This document shows positions 23,543 to 32,687 of a DNA stretch of 51,528 bases, piece after piece. The DNA lies in NCBI GenBank assembly GCA_947467625.1, contig CANIJN010000008.1, positions 1-51,528 on the forward strand. Reading direction: 5' to 3'. The first letter of the stretch is position 1. Each line of letters begins with the position of its first letter. The notes under the pieces are model-generated. The model was given only the letters and a program-made list of their open reading frames with translations, did no database searches and was not told the origin of the DNA. The translations under genes and the position numbers were made by a program. The stretch is from Opitutia bacterium. GTDB taxonomy: Bacteria > Verrucomicrobiota > Verrucomicrobiia > Opitutales > Opitutaceae.

Positions 23543-24766
23543 TCACGACAGCGTGCCCTCGCGCCGTCCGCGGCCTTGATACATCGCCAAGAAAAAAACG
23601 AGCACGACGGCTGACGCCGCCGAGAGTCCGCTCCAAAACAGCGTCCAGTGCGTCCGCTCGTTCGTGGTGCAAGCTGCGAACCACGATCCGGTGCCAAGGT
23701 AGCCGATCACGCTCCCCAGCCCGCTGTTCATGAGTGCCATGAGGGCTTGGCCGCGCGCGCGCCACGCGGGATCGACTCGCTGATCGAGGTAAATTTGCGC
23801 GGTGATAATCACCAAAGTAAACGAGGCCCCGTGCAGCACGACACCCGCGACGACGCCCCACTGCGTCCCCATCGCAGCGAGCGCATAGCGCACCATCCCG
23901 AGCGTCAACCCGCATGCCAAAATCCACTTCAGCCGCCACCGCAACAAGAGCGTCCCGAGCGCCAACATCGCGATCACCTCAGTGATTTGCCCCAAACTCA
24001 TCCAGGCCGTCGTATGCACGAGGCCGAGTTCCTTTAAGTTTGGCGGCGTGTAGGGATAGAACGCCGCCAGCGGAATGGTGAAGAACGCCGCGGTGAGAAA
24101 CACCACGCGATGATCGCGATTGCGCAGGAGCGTCAGCGCATCGTAGCCCAGCCGCTGCGTCCACGTGAGCCCCTCCACCGCCTTCGGCGTCTCGAGCGCT
24201 GGCAGCCAAAACGTAAAGACACTCACCGCCAGCCAAGCCACCGCCCCTCCGTATCCAGCTAAGGTGGACTGATCCGCCCCGAGCGCGCTCACCAGCAAAC
24301 AACCACTCATCCAGCCCAGCGTCGCCATGGCCCGAATCGGCCCGAACTCCTTCTTCGCATCCGCCAGACGAGCAAAGACAATCGTCGAAGCGATACTCCA
24401 GGTCGGTGACGAGCAAAACGCGTGCAGCAAAATCAACCCAAGCACGACCCCGGGACCAGCCCCCATGCGGATCGCCGTGCTCGCCAGCGCCATCGCGATC
24501 GCGGTGGCGAGGGCCAACCACCTCAACACCTTCACCGGCGAGGCATGTCGATCGGCCACCGCGCCAAATAACAACGGCGAGACAAACGCCGCCACCCCTG
24601 AGGTCGCGAATGCATACGGTCGGATGTGGGCCAACCCATGGGCAGCGAGCACCGAGCTCAGCGGCACGAACCACATGCTCAGCGCTGCGCCTTGAAGAAG
24701 AAAAAGGCCGATGAGTTCGGCATACTCAGCACGACGGATGGTGGTCAGCACGCGCGGAGAACACAC
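23543..24766 (-). CDS. MFS transporter, nucleoside:H+ symporter-like
   Basis: A 407-residue permease with 12 predicted helices, related to the NupG/LacY-like part of the MFS. Visible features are FLLQGAALSMWFVPLSSVLA in helix 1, the loop FGAVADRHASPVKVLRW, and MATLGWMSGCLL in helix 5. The second-half segment GASFTLVIITAQIYLDQRVDPAWRARGQAL is characteristic of this branch. Substrates in the group include nucleosides and oligosaccharides; none can be assigned here. It converges with the propeller/cytochrome gene and is divergent from the amidohydrolase gene. Confidence 0.85.
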   Translation of the reverse strand: MCSPRVLTTIRRAEYAELIGLFLLQGAALSMWFVPLSSVLAAHGLAHIRPYAFATSGVAAFVSPLLFGAVADRHASPVKVLRWLALATAIAMALASTAIRMGAGPGVVLGLILLHAFCSSPTWSIASTIVFARLADAKKEFGPIRAMATLGWMSGCLLVSALGADQSTLAGYGGAVAWLAVSVFTFWLPALETPKAVEGLTWTQRLGYDALTLLRNRDHRVVFLTAAFFTIPLAAFYPYTPPNLKELGLVHTTAWMSLGQITEVIAMLALGTLLLRWRLKWILACGLTLGMVRYALAAMGTQWGVVAGVVLHGASFTLVIITAQIYLDQRVDPAWRARGQALMALMNSGLGSVIGYLGTGSWFAACTTNERTHWTLFWSGLSAASAVVLVFFLAMYQGRGRREGTLS

Positions 24767-24950
24767 GGCCCCGCGCTGAGTTCAAGCCTCGGAAATTGAA
24801 AACCGGCGCGTACATCTCCCAGGGCACAGGCAACGCACCGACGTTCCGTTGGTTCGCTCGGCGACACATAGATTGACCGGCATCGCCGCGAACGCCCATC
24901 CTACGAGCACGGTTAGCCCTTCACGCCTCGCCCCTCACTCATTTCATCCG

Positions 24951-26027
24951 ATGCACCGTTTCCTGCTCTGGCTCCTCTGCTTGGTCAGCGTCGCTGCTGC
25001 CCAAAGCATCTCCATCGAAGAATTCGAACCCAAATCGACCCTCCGCGTCCCCGAGCACAAACCCACCCGCGCGAAGTTTCCGTTCATCGATGTCCACAAT
25101 CACCAGCGCGACGTAACGCCTGATCGCCTCAAACAGCTGATCGACGATATGGACAGCCTGAACATGGGCATCCTGATCAACTCGCCCGTCAACGGTGGCT
25201 CCGGCAAATGGGTCGCCAATGCCGTGACCGCCATGAAAGCGCACAGTGCGACGCGCTTCGCCGTGATGACCAATATCGACACCTCAAATCTCGACGGCCC
25301 GGATTTCTCGCAGCGCGCGGCGGCCCAATTGGAAACCGACATCAAAGCCGGGGCGATCGGACTCAAGGTTTGGAAGCAGTTCGGCACCACCCTGAGCGAC
25401 AGCCAGGGCCGCATCAAAGTGGACGACCCGCGCTTCGACGCGGTGTGGGCAGTCTGCGCGAAGTATGGTATCCCCGTCCTCATTCATACCGCCGATCCCT
25501 GGGGCCTCTTCCAGCCCATGGATAAAAACAACGAACGCTGGCTCGAGCTCAAGATTCAAACCCGGCGCAACCAATCCGGGCAAACCAACTACACCTGGGA
25601 GCAGTTGATCGCCGAGCAGCACAACCTCTTCACGCGGCATCCCCAGACGACGTTCATTAACGCCCACATGGGTTGGCTCGCGAATAACCTCGATCGGCTC
25701 GCAGAGCTCTTGGACCGCTTGCCCAACGTTTACGTGGAAATCGGCGCAATCACCAGCGACTTGGGCCGGCAGCCCCGCGCGGCGAAACGATTCTTTACCA
25801 AATATCAGGATCGCGTGCTGTTCGGCAAAGACGCGTACAACGTCGTCGAATACCACACCTACTTCCGGCTCCTCGAAACGGATGACGAATACTTCGATCC
25901 GATCCGCAAATACCACGGCATCTGGAAACTCTACGGCTTGGATCTCTCCGACGATGTTCTCAAAAAACTCTACTACAAGAACGCCCTGCGGATCTTTCCC
26001 GGTTTGTCCTCGGCCGGTTTCCCGTAG
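24951..26027 (+). CDS. Secreted amidohydrolase (TIM-barrel, metal-dependent)
   Basis: A 358-residue protein of the amidohydrolase_2 group with a Sec signal peptide (MHRFLLWLLCLVSVAAAQS). Metal and active-site positions are visible: HxH in FIDVHNHQRD, Lys in GLKVWKQFG, His in PVLIHTADPWG, His in TFINAHMGWL and Asp in VLFGKDAYN. The family contains decarboxylases and hydrolases of small aromatic or sugar-lactone compounds, and exported forms are frequent in PVC bacteria. ATG at 24951 begins the signal peptide. The reaction is not predictable from sequence. A secreted hydrolase gene follows on the same strand after 274 bases. Confidence 0.85.
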   Translation: MHRFLLWLLCLVSVAAAQSISIEEFEPKSTLRVPEHKPTRAKFPFIDVHNHQRDVTPDRLKQLIDDMDSLNMGILINSPVNGGSGKWVANAVTAMKAHSATRFAVMTNIDTSNLDGPDFSQRAAAQLETDIKAGAIGLKVWKQFGTTLSDSQGRIKVDDPRFDAVWAVCAKYGIPVLIHTADPWGLFQPMDKNNERWLELKIQTRRNQSGQTNYTWEQLIAEQHNLFTRHPQTTFINAHMGWLANNLDRLAELLDRLPNVYVEIGAITSDLGRQPRAAKRFFTKYQDRVLFGKDAYNVVEYHTYFRLLETDDEYFDPIRKYHGIWKLYGLDLSDDVLKKLYYKNALRIFPGLSSAGFP

Positions 26028-26301
26028 TCCTCGTCGACTGGCAACGCTCCCTTGACCGTCGCATGCCGCGGCCACCGACTCGACCGTTGGTCTCTTGACT
26101 AGGCACGTTCAAGCGTGGACGAACCCCGGTTTTTCGCAGAGCCGCAGCTCGTCGGTGTGCCCTCTCGGCGAACTGGTGAAAAGACTGTGAGTGCCCCGAA
26201 ACGTTAAACACGAACGCGCACCCGCAGAGGAAAAAACCGACGAGACCGCGGCTTCGCTCCGCGAGCTCGTCATAGAAGGGTGCGACGCTCAGCTTCGCCG
26301 C

Positions 26302-27165
26302 ATGAAGTCATGCAGGCACACGATTCTTCTCCTGAGTTTCCTGACTCACGTCGCGATGGCCCAAACGAATCTGAACGACATACCGGCCGATCTGACCGTG
26401 CCACCGACGGAAGCCATCGCACCCGCAGCAGGAAAACGGGTGCGGGCCACCACCCCCGGCTGGGAAGCGACCGCGGTGCACCACACGCTCTATTTGCCCG
26501 AAGATTGGAAACCGCAGTCAACGCCCCTGCCCGTGATCGTCGAATACGCCGGTAACGGCGGCTACGCCAACCGCCTCGGCGATACGAGTGACGGGTCAGT
26601 CGAGGGCTGCCTATTGGGCTACGGACTCAGCGCCGGCCTCGGTTTTCTGTGGATCACGCTACCGTTTGTCGAAAGCCATGACGGGCAGAAACGAAACGCG
26701 ACCAAGTGGTGGGGCGACGTGGCCGAGACGAAGCGCTACTGTCTCGCGACCGTGCGAGACGTGTGTCGTCGTTTCGGCGGCGACCCGCAGCGCGTGGTGC
26801 TCGCCGGCTTCTCCCGCGGAGCCATCGCGTGCAATTACCTCGGGCTGCACGACGAAGAAATCGCGCAGCTCTGGTGCGGTTTCTTCGCTCACAGCCACTA
26901 CGAAGGTGTCTTCAAACATCCCGCCTCCGACGAAAGCGCCTGGCCGCAGCGCTTGCGGCGGTTGGGCACACGGCCACTCTTCATCAGTCACGAACTCAGC
27001 ACCCAAAAAACCGCCGCCCTCCTCGCGGCCAGCGGAGTCACCGGTGATTTCACGTTTGTCGATTTACCCTATCCCAACCACTCAGCGCGGTGGGTCCTGT
27101 GCGACGTGCCTGCACGCCAACGGGCGCGAGAGTGGCTGCAGCGGGTGGTGCGGGCGGCACCATAG
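26302..27165 (+). CDS. Secreted alpha/beta-hydrolase-fold protein
   Basis: A 287-residue exported hydrolase. The signal peptide is MKSCRHTILLLSFLTHVAMAQ. The substrate-side strand reads LPVIVEYAGNGGYANRLGDT, and the nucleophile elbow is VVLAGFSRGAIACNYLGL (Gly-Phe-Ser-Arg-Gly). The family's acid and base can be placed near SHYEGVF and DLPYPNHS (His). It resembles esterases of the PHB-depolymerase/dienelactone-hydrolase type, but no precise family is recognised. The start at 26302 coincides with the signal peptide. A clear terminator lies 66 bases after the stop. Confidence 0.75.
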   Translation: MKSCRHTILLLSFLTHVAMAQTNLNDIPADLTVPPTEAIAPAAGKRVRATTPGWEATAVHHTLYLPEDWKPQSTPLPVIVEYAGNGGYANRLGDTSDGSVEGCLLGYGLSAGLGFLWITLPFVESHDGQKRNATKWWGDVAETKRYCLATVRDVCRRFGGDPQRVVLAGFSRGAIACNYLGLHDEEIAQLWCGFFAHSHYEGVFKHPASDESAWPQRLRRLGTRPLFISHELSTQKTAALLAASGVTGDFTFVDLPYPNHSARWVLCDVPARQRAREWLQRVVRAAP

Positions 27166-27231
27166 CCAAAGGCTCGCCTCCGAGTATTCTCTAGGTACTT
27201 CGTAATCAGAAAAACCTTACTTCTCCAGAGC

Positions 27232-27262
27232 AAGTGTCACGTAATACGTGACACTTTTTTTC
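27232..27262 (+). terminator. Rho-independent terminator
   Basis: AAGTGTCACGTA, one A, and TACGTGACACTT make a perfect 12-bp inverted repeat, followed by TTTTTT. It closes the transcript of the secreted hydrolase gene ending at 27165. It is the clearest terminator in the window and works in the plus direction only (no T-tract on the other strand). Confidence 0.9.
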
Positions 27263-27701
27263 ACTCATTTTTTCGTCCGGAGACGGCAACTCCGTTAGCC
27301 AGCAAGGCCCACGCGGGCGCGCTGTGCTGCGCGGCGCGCTCATGGCATTCTTCGACGTCCGTGAGGGTGAGGTCGGAGCGCACCAGGGTTTTTCATTTTT
27401 CACGCCATCGTTCTCAGCGGAGAGGGCGACGACCCGACTAAGCAGAAGGGCCGCTCGTGCTTTTCCGAATTCTTAGCCAAAGCGGGCGTCAACCGACGAT
27501 CGCCGGCCGCGCACACCACCGGAGCGAACCCCTAGGGGAAACGCAACGACGCCCGCCTCAGCGAAACCTCCACCCGCCCGCATCTGTTCGAGCCGGGCTG
27601 GTAGCGCGCAAGCGCTCCCTCCGCGCGCGAGGCCATCACTCATTTGCGTTTGCCCAAACCATGCCGCTCGCTCGCCTCGCCAGGCGATCCAGGGTGCGCG
27701 C
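27263..27701. other. Intergenic region with a degenerate REP-like element
   Basis: About 440 bases between the terminator and the leftward diheme cytochrome gene. It contains the perfect palindrome CCCCTAGGGG near 27530 and a degenerate REP-like element (27601-27622; minus strand GGAGGGAGCGCTTGCGCGCT). No protein family is recognisable. A 40-codon GTG frame on the minus strand (27261-27383) has protein-like wording but no other support. Confidence 0.45.
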
Positions 27702-28850
27702 TCACTTGGCCGGAAGGGACGGCGCAAGCGAGGTCACGTAGGCGGCAATCGCCACGAAGTCTTCCCCGGTCAGATTAGCCACAACCGGTTGCATCAACGG
27801 TGACGACGCGCCTCTTCGTTTCCCCTGCTGCAGATCATACATCTGCCGCACCAAATAACTGGGCGAGCGTCCGGCGATGCCCGGCACATCCGCCAAGCCC
27901 ATCAAGTCAGGCCCGTGACAGGTGCCACACGCCACCGTCTTGCCGGGGACAATCTTCCCTTCCACCACGCTCATCCCTCCCGTCGTTACCAGATGCTCGC
28001 CCCGCTTGATGCTGCCGACGGGCACGTAGGCGACAAAGCCGGACCGCGGATTCCGCAAGACCTCGGACTGCTCTGGGTCCTCCGGCGTCTCGATGATTCG
28101 TCCCGCAATGGGCTCGGTGCGGGCGCTGGAGAGTGTCAGAAACAGATTTCCCTCGATCCGCGTCTTTGGCACGAGGTCGGTCTCGACCACGCGTGTCCAC
28201 GGCGTCCATTTCATCGCGCCAAAATAGTCCGCCGCCGTCCTCATCTCGGCGGCAGTCATCGCCTTCGCCAGCAACATCATCATCGGCGTATTCGGTTTTC
28301 TTGGATCAGACGAAACGCGCAGGCCGTCGCGGAAATCCTCCATCTGTCGGATGAAATACGCGACGGGCAAGCCAGCAACCGACGCATTCTCCGGACGGCC
28401 CTTCCCGGTCGGCAAGTGACACGACGCGCAGCCGCGCGCCGCGTTGCCCAAGCTGGGGGAACCGTGCGCGATGATCTGGGGCATTGGCGGATGATCACCG
28501 GGAAACCAATCGATCACGTTGCCGAGGTCGCGAATATCCACCCGAGAATACATCGCGCTGCTTCCCGCGACGCGCCGGAGCCTGGTTTGCTCCACTGGAT
28601 CCTCGTTGGGACGGAGCGCTCGACTGGGCGGACTTTGCGGGACCGCCTTGTCGCCGGGGGCCGGTGGAGTGCTAAAGCCATACGCCCATAACGGCTCGGG
28701 TTCGCCCGCCGCACGCGCCGGCGTATCACCCCAACCGCTCCCGAGCGCGGCGAGGAGCATGGCAACCGAAAGTCGTCGTATCCTGCGGGCGGGCGGGACG
28801 CTATTTTTTGAGAGCAGTAGGGGTAAATACATCTGCGCATTGCAGCGCAA
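27702..28850 (-). CDS. Exported diheme cytochrome c
   Basis: An up to 382-residue electron carrier with two class I cytochrome c domains. Heme-binding motifs are CASCH (141-145) and CGTCH (308-312). Each is followed by family features (GRPENASVAGLPVAYFIRQM and GIAGRSPSYLVRQMYDLQQG) typical of tandem cytochrome c4/c553-like proteins. The N-terminus has an arginine-rich start and hydrophobic core (RRIRRLSVAMLLAALGSG), a Sec signal, although the exact start is unclear (28850 or 28832). It likely carries electrons in the periplasm, for example from dehydrogenases such as the propeller/cytochrome protein upstream. It is divergent from the M20 peptidase gene. Confidence 0.88.
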   Translation of the reverse strand: MRCNAQMYLPLLLSKNSVPPARRIRRLSVAMLLAALGSGWGDTPARAAGEPEPLWAYGFSTPPAPGDKAVPQSPPSRALRPNEDPVEQTRLRRVAGSSAMYSRVDIRDLGNVIDWFPGDHPPMPQIIAHGSPSLGNAARGCASCHLPTGKGRPENASVAGLPVAYFIRQMEDFRDGLRVSSDPRKPNTPMMMLLAKAMTAAEMRTAADYFGAMKWTPWTRVVETDLVPKTRIEGNLFLTLSSARTEPIAGRIIETPEDPEQSEVLRNPRSGFVAYVPVGSIKRGEHLVTTGGMSVVEGKIVPGKTVACGTCHGPDLMGLADVPGIAGRSPSYLVRQMYDLQQGKRRGASSPLMQPVVANLTGEDFVAIAAYVTSLAPSLPAK

Positions 28851-29208
28851 ACGAGTTCGGGAAAGCGAGGATGTTTCCCTCGCGACCGATTGCAGGGACG
28901 CATTACGGTCTCGCCATCGCCGACCGTGGATGAGCGGTCGGTATCACGGGCCACGCCTCATCCGGACGAAGGTGACGGCCTCTCACGAGGGAAAAGAGCT
29001 GCTCCACGGGGTCATCCTCGGAGGCCGCCTCGGCCCGGCCCGCTCGCGGCGAAACGCGACCGCCCGCGTCGTTCGTCTTCAAATGCCCGACCTCCGCGGC
29101 TATCGGCGCCCACTCCGCTGGCTCACTCGGTTTCTAGTCCGCCGATCGATTCGAGTTCGAAGGCTACCTCGGCTCGACTCGCACCCCACCGTCTGCTCAG
29201 CTGCGCTA
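28851..29208. other. Divergent intergenic region
   Basis: About 360 bases between the leftward cytochrome and the rightward five-gene run. It contains a CCGACCG/CGGTCGG hairpin with an 8-base loop (28920-28941) but no T-tract. No gene or clear promoter boxes were recognised, though promoters for both directions must lie here. Confidence 0.4.
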
Positions 29209-30477
29209 ATGCTACTCCGTTGCTTATTCGGCTGGACCACTCTCATCGCATTCGCCGCACCGGTCTTCGCGGCGCTCTCGCCCGTGGAAGAAAAAATCGT
29301 CGCCGCCGTCCACGCGCAGGCCGGCAACTTCGCCCGCGACCTTGAGCAGGCCGTCCAAATCGACAGCGCCACCGAGAATCTCGCCGGCGTCCGCAAAATG
29401 GCCGACGTCTTCAACGCTCAGCTCTCGGCGCTCGGCCTCGTCACAAAATTCATTGAATCTCCCGCGCCGAATGGTCGCACCGGTCATCTCGTCGCCGAAC
29501 ACCGTGGCACCAAGGGCCAACGCCTGCTCCTCATCGGCCATCTCGACACGGTCTTGCCCGGCGGAAACGTTCGGCGCGACGGCGACCAAGCCTTCGGCTC
29601 TGGCACCAGCGACATCAAGGGCGGCGACCTCGTGATCATCTACGCGTTGCGCGCACTCCACGCCGTCGGTGCCTTGGCCGACACCCAGATAATCGTTGTG
29701 ATGACGGGTGACGAAGAGGCGGTGGGCCGCCCCGTGGAAGTCGCTCGCCAAGCCCTCTTCGACGCCGCCAAGCGCAGCGACCTCGCTCTCGCTTTCGAGG
29801 GCGCCATCGCGAAAACGGGTACCATCGCCCGTCGCGGCAGCACGTCGTGGGAGATCGAAGTGCAAGGAGCCACAGGCCACTCGTCAGGGATTTTCTCCTC
29901 CGCAATGGGCGCCGGCTCCGTCTACGAAGCCGCGCGCATTCTCCAAGAATTTTACACTGAACTCCGCAAACTCGACGGGCTCACTCTCAATCCCGCCCTC
30001 ATTGTCGGGGGCACCGAGACGGCGCTAAACCGCACCGGCGGCACGACATCCGGGAAGACCAACATCACCGCGCAGAGCACGCTCATCCGCGGTGACCTCC
30101 GTACCGTGAGCGCCGAACAACTCGCGACCGCCAGGGAAAAAATGACCGCGATCGTCGCGAAGAATCTTCCGCGCACGTCGGCGAAGATCACGTTCAGCGA
30201 TGGCTATCCCGCCATGCCCGACTCCGCCGTCAATCGGGGGCTCCTCGCCCAGCTCGACCAAGCCAGTCGCGACCTCGGCTTCGGAGAAATCACCGCCTAC
30301 GACCCGCGTGCACGCGGCGCGGGCGACATCGCCTTCGTCTCTCCTCCCCTGCCCGCCCTCGATGGCCTCGGCATCCGCGGCGGCGGTGCCCATGCTCCCA
30401 CCGAATGGGCCGACCTCAAGAGCGTCCCCGAGCTCGTGCAGCGCACCGCCCTCCTCATCTATCGCCTCACCCGTTGA
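29209..30477 (+). CDS. Secreted M20 metallopeptidase, carboxypeptidase G2-like
   Basis: A 422-residue zinc peptidase. It has a Sec signal peptide (MLLRCLFGWTTLIAFAAPVFA). Metal and catalytic positions are present: His in LLLIGHLDTVLPGG, Asp in GSGTSDIKGGDL, the Glu pair in VMTGDEEAVG, Glu in LALAFEGA, and the late His in GGGAHAPTEW. The dimerisation domain starts at GHSSGIFSSAMG. Related enzymes release C-terminal glutamate or split small amides. ATG at 29209 was chosen because the signal peptide begins there; the long upstream open frame is not conserved. It leads a run of five same-strand genes for exported proteins, 17 bases from the next. Confidence 0.9.
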   Translation: MLLRCLFGWTTLIAFAAPVFAALSPVEEKIVAAVHAQAGNFARDLEQAVQIDSATENLAGVRKMADVFNAQLSALGLVTKFIESPAPNGRTGHLVAEHRGTKGQRLLLIGHLDTVLPGGNVRRDGDQAFGSGTSDIKGGDLVIIYALRALHAVGALADTQIIVVMTGDEEAVGRPVEVARQALFDAAKRSDLALAFEGAIAKTGTIARRGSTSWEIEVQGATGHSSGIFSSAMGAGSVYEAARILQEFYTELRKLDGLTLNPALIVGGTETALNRTGGTTSGKTNITAQSTLIRGDLRTVSAEQLATAREKMTAIVAKNLPRTSAKITFSDGYPAMPDSAVNRGLLAQLDQASRDLGFGEITAYDPRARGAGDIAFVSPPLPALDGLGIRGGGAHAPTEWADLKSVPELVQRTALLIYRLTR

Positions 30478-30494
30478 GGCCGAAACTCTTTCCC

Positions 30495-31523
30495 ATGCTT
30501 ACCTCACCTCCCCCTCAATCGTCGCGTCGCCAATTCCTCACTACGTCCGTCGGCGCCGCGCTCGCCACCGCCGCGCTGCCGCATCCCGTTTTCTCTGGTG
30601 AGTCTATCGTCGCGCCCGCCGCTTCTTCCCGACCACCAATCCGCAACGCTTTCGCTTACCGTTTTGCCATCGGCGAAATCGAGGCCTGGTCGATCAGCGA
30701 CGCCAACTTAGCCTTGAAGGAGGGCCTCGGGTTGATGGAGCCTGCGGCGGATCGCCCCGCCATGCAGGCCGATCTTATGGCCCGCGGCGAGCGGACCGAC
30801 GTGCTCCCGCTCTACGTGAACATCCTCGTTGCCAAGCTCGGCCGTGAGATCGCCATTTTTGACGCGGGGTTCGGCGCCGGCAAAAACCCCGAAAGCGGTT
30901 GGCTCCACGCCTCGCTCGCCGCCATCGGCATCGCCCCCGAAAAAGTCACGCACGCCTTTCTCAGCCACGCCCACGGGGATCACATCAACGGTTTCGTCAC
31001 CGGTAACCAACCCACCTTCCCCAACGCCGCCCTCCACTGCCTGCGCGACGAGCTCGATTTCTGGCGTTCGCCCGAACCCGACTTCTCCCGTTCCTTGCGA
31101 GCCAAGGGCCCCCTCCCCGGCATGATCAAGAGCAACCGCGCCAAATTCGACATCCTCCAGCCCAACCTCCAGCTCCACCGCGACGGAGACGCCCTCCTCG
31201 GTGGGGCGGTCACGTTCGTTCCCGGTCGTGGTCACACCGCCGGCCACGCGCTCTTCCGCCTCCGCTCCGGCAAGGAATCGCTCCTGCACTTCATGGACGC
31301 CGCGCACCACCACACGCTCATGTTCACGAACCCGTCATGGGCAATCAACTACGACCACGAGCCGGCGCAAGCCGTCGACACGCGCAAGAAACTTTTCGCC
31401 GAACTCGCGACCACCCACGAACGCTCCTACGGCTTTCATCTCCCGTGGCCCGGGCTCGGTCGCGTCGCCCGCGCGGACGCCGGTTACACCTGGCAATCCG
31501 AGCGTTGGAGCTGGGGCATCTGA
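30495..31523 (+). CDS. Tat-exported metallo-beta-lactamase-fold hydrolase
   Basis: A 342-residue MBL-fold enzyme. The twin-arginine signal SSRRQFLTTSVGAALATAAL shows export in folded form. Metal ligands are in FLSHAHGDHINGF (HxHxDH), in GRGHTAGHALF and in LLHFMDAAHHH. The overall layout resembles organophosphorus hydrolase/quorum-quenching lactonase-like MBL proteins (methyl parathion hydrolase group). The substrate is unknown. It follows the M20 gene by 17 bases and precedes the first ThuA gene by 76. Confidence 0.88.
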   Translation: MLTSPPPQSSRRQFLTTSVGAALATAALPHPVFSGESIVAPAASSRPPIRNAFAYRFAIGEIEAWSISDANLALKEGLGLMEPAADRPAMQADLMARGERTDVLPLYVNILVAKLGREIAIFDAGFGAGKNPESGWLHASLAAIGIAPEKVTHAFLSHAHGDHINGFVTGNQPTFPNAALHCLRDELDFWRSPEPDFSRSLRAKGPLPGMIKSNRAKFDILQPNLQLHRDGDALLGGAVTFVPGRGHTAGHALFRLRSGKESLLHFMDAAHHHTLMFTNPSWAINYDHEPAQAVDTRKKLFAELATTHERSYGFHLPWPGLGRVARADAGYTWQSERWSWGI

Positions 31524-31599
31524 GGAATCGACGATTTCCAAGCGTCGTATTTCCATCAGCTCCCCGTCCGCCACGCCTCGCCTTTAGCCGACCCCAGCC

Positions 31600-32670
31600 A
31601 TGAAACTGTCCCGTGTCCTCGCCGGCCTGCTCGTCTGCACCTGCGCTCTCTTTCCACCCCTGCATGCCGCCTCCGCCTCGATCGCCTACCCGGCCGCCCC
31701 CAACGGCCCGGGTGCCGGTCGCCACCTCGTGTTCCTCGCGGGCGACGAGGAGTATCGTTCCGAGGAAGGCCTGCCAATGCTCGCGAAAATTCTCAGTCAA
31801 CGTCACGGCTTCCGCTGCACGGTCCTCTTCGCGCTCAATCCCGACGGCACAATTAATCCCGACAACAACCAGAGCGTCCCCAACTCCGAGGCCCTCGATT
31901 CCGCCGACGGGATCGTCCTCGGCCTTCGTTTTCGGCAATGGCCAGACGCCGCCATGGCGCGCTTCGCCGCCGCCGTCGCCCGTGGCATTCCCATCGTCGC
32001 CCTCCGCACCAGCACCCATGCCTTTCGTTTTCCCACCGACAGCCCGAGCAGTTACAAATCGTTTAATAATTTCGGCCGTGCAGTCCTCGGAGAAAACTGG
32101 GTCAGCCACTGGGGTGCCAACCGGCGCGGCGCCACGCGCGGAGTGATCGAATCCGGCTCCGAGAGCGACCCGATCCTTCGCGGTGTCAGCGACATCTTCG
32201 GCGACTCCGGTGCCTACGAAACGCATCCGGTCGCCGGCTCCAAGATTCTCGCCCGCGGCCAGGTGCTCGCCGGAATGAAGCCCACCGACGCCCCCGACAC
32301 CCAGCAGCGCAAGAAACGCCACGTCGACGGCATCGAACAGGGTATCAACGATCCCATGATGCCCGTCGCCTGGACACGCATTAACCGGAACCCCGACGGC
32401 AAAACCAACCGCGTGTTCTGCACCACCATGGGAGCCGCCACCGACCTCTCCAACGAGGGGCTCCGCCGGATGGTCATCAACGCCGTCCTCTGGGGCTTTT
32501 CACTCGAGATCCCTGCCAAAACCGACGTTCGTTTCGTCGATGAATACGCGCCGGCCCCCTACTCCTTCAAGGGCTACCGTCGCGGCCTTAATCCCGATGA
32601 TCATGCCCTCGGAAAAGTCCTGCCGCCCGGCACACCGCCGCCCCTCTCGACTCCGAATAAAAAGTCCTAA
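31600..32670 (+). CDS. Secreted ThuA-domain protein (first copy)
   Basis: A 356-residue exported protein of the ThuA-like group (class I glutamine-amidotransferase-like fold, named after a trehalose-utilisation gene). The signal peptide is MKLSRVLAGLLVCTCALFPPLHAA. The ThuA start LVFLAGDEEYRSEEGLPMLA and the central GIVLGLRFRQWPD and GIPIVALRTSTHAF stretches are clear. It ends in a Pro-rich, Lys-containing tail (TPPPLSTPNKKS). ThuA proteins in PVC bacteria accompany sugar oxidoreduction genes, but no catalytic activity is firmly established. A second, shorter ThuA gene follows 17 bases later. Confidence 0.85.
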   Translation: MKLSRVLAGLLVCTCALFPPLHAASASIAYPAAPNGPGAGRHLVFLAGDEEYRSEEGLPMLAKILSQRHGFRCTVLFALNPDGTINPDNNQSVPNSEALDSADGIVLGLRFRQWPDAAMARFAAAVARGIPIVALRTSTHAFRFPTDSPSSYKSFNNFGRAVLGENWVSHWGANRRGATRGVIESGSESDPILRGVSDIFGDSGAYETHPVAGSKILARGQVLAGMKPTDAPDTQQRKKRHVDGIEQGINDPMMPVAWTRINRNPDGKTNRVFCTTMGAATDLSNEGLRRMVINAVLWGFSLEIPAKTDVRFVDEYAPAPYSFKGYRRGLNPDDHALGKVLPPGTPPPLSTPNKKS

Positions 32671-32687
32671 CGCTCCCGCTCCTCCCT

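Noticed and set aside
27261-27383. GTG-started 40-codon frame on the minus strand
   Set aside because: Wording is protein-like (LTLTDVEECHERAAQH), but it has no conservation evidence, no leader signal and stops beside a terminator for the other strand.
28519-29208. Long upstream open frame joined to the M20 peptidase
   Set aside because: It overlaps the divergent cytochrome gene and precedes the signal peptide, so it is not part of the protein.
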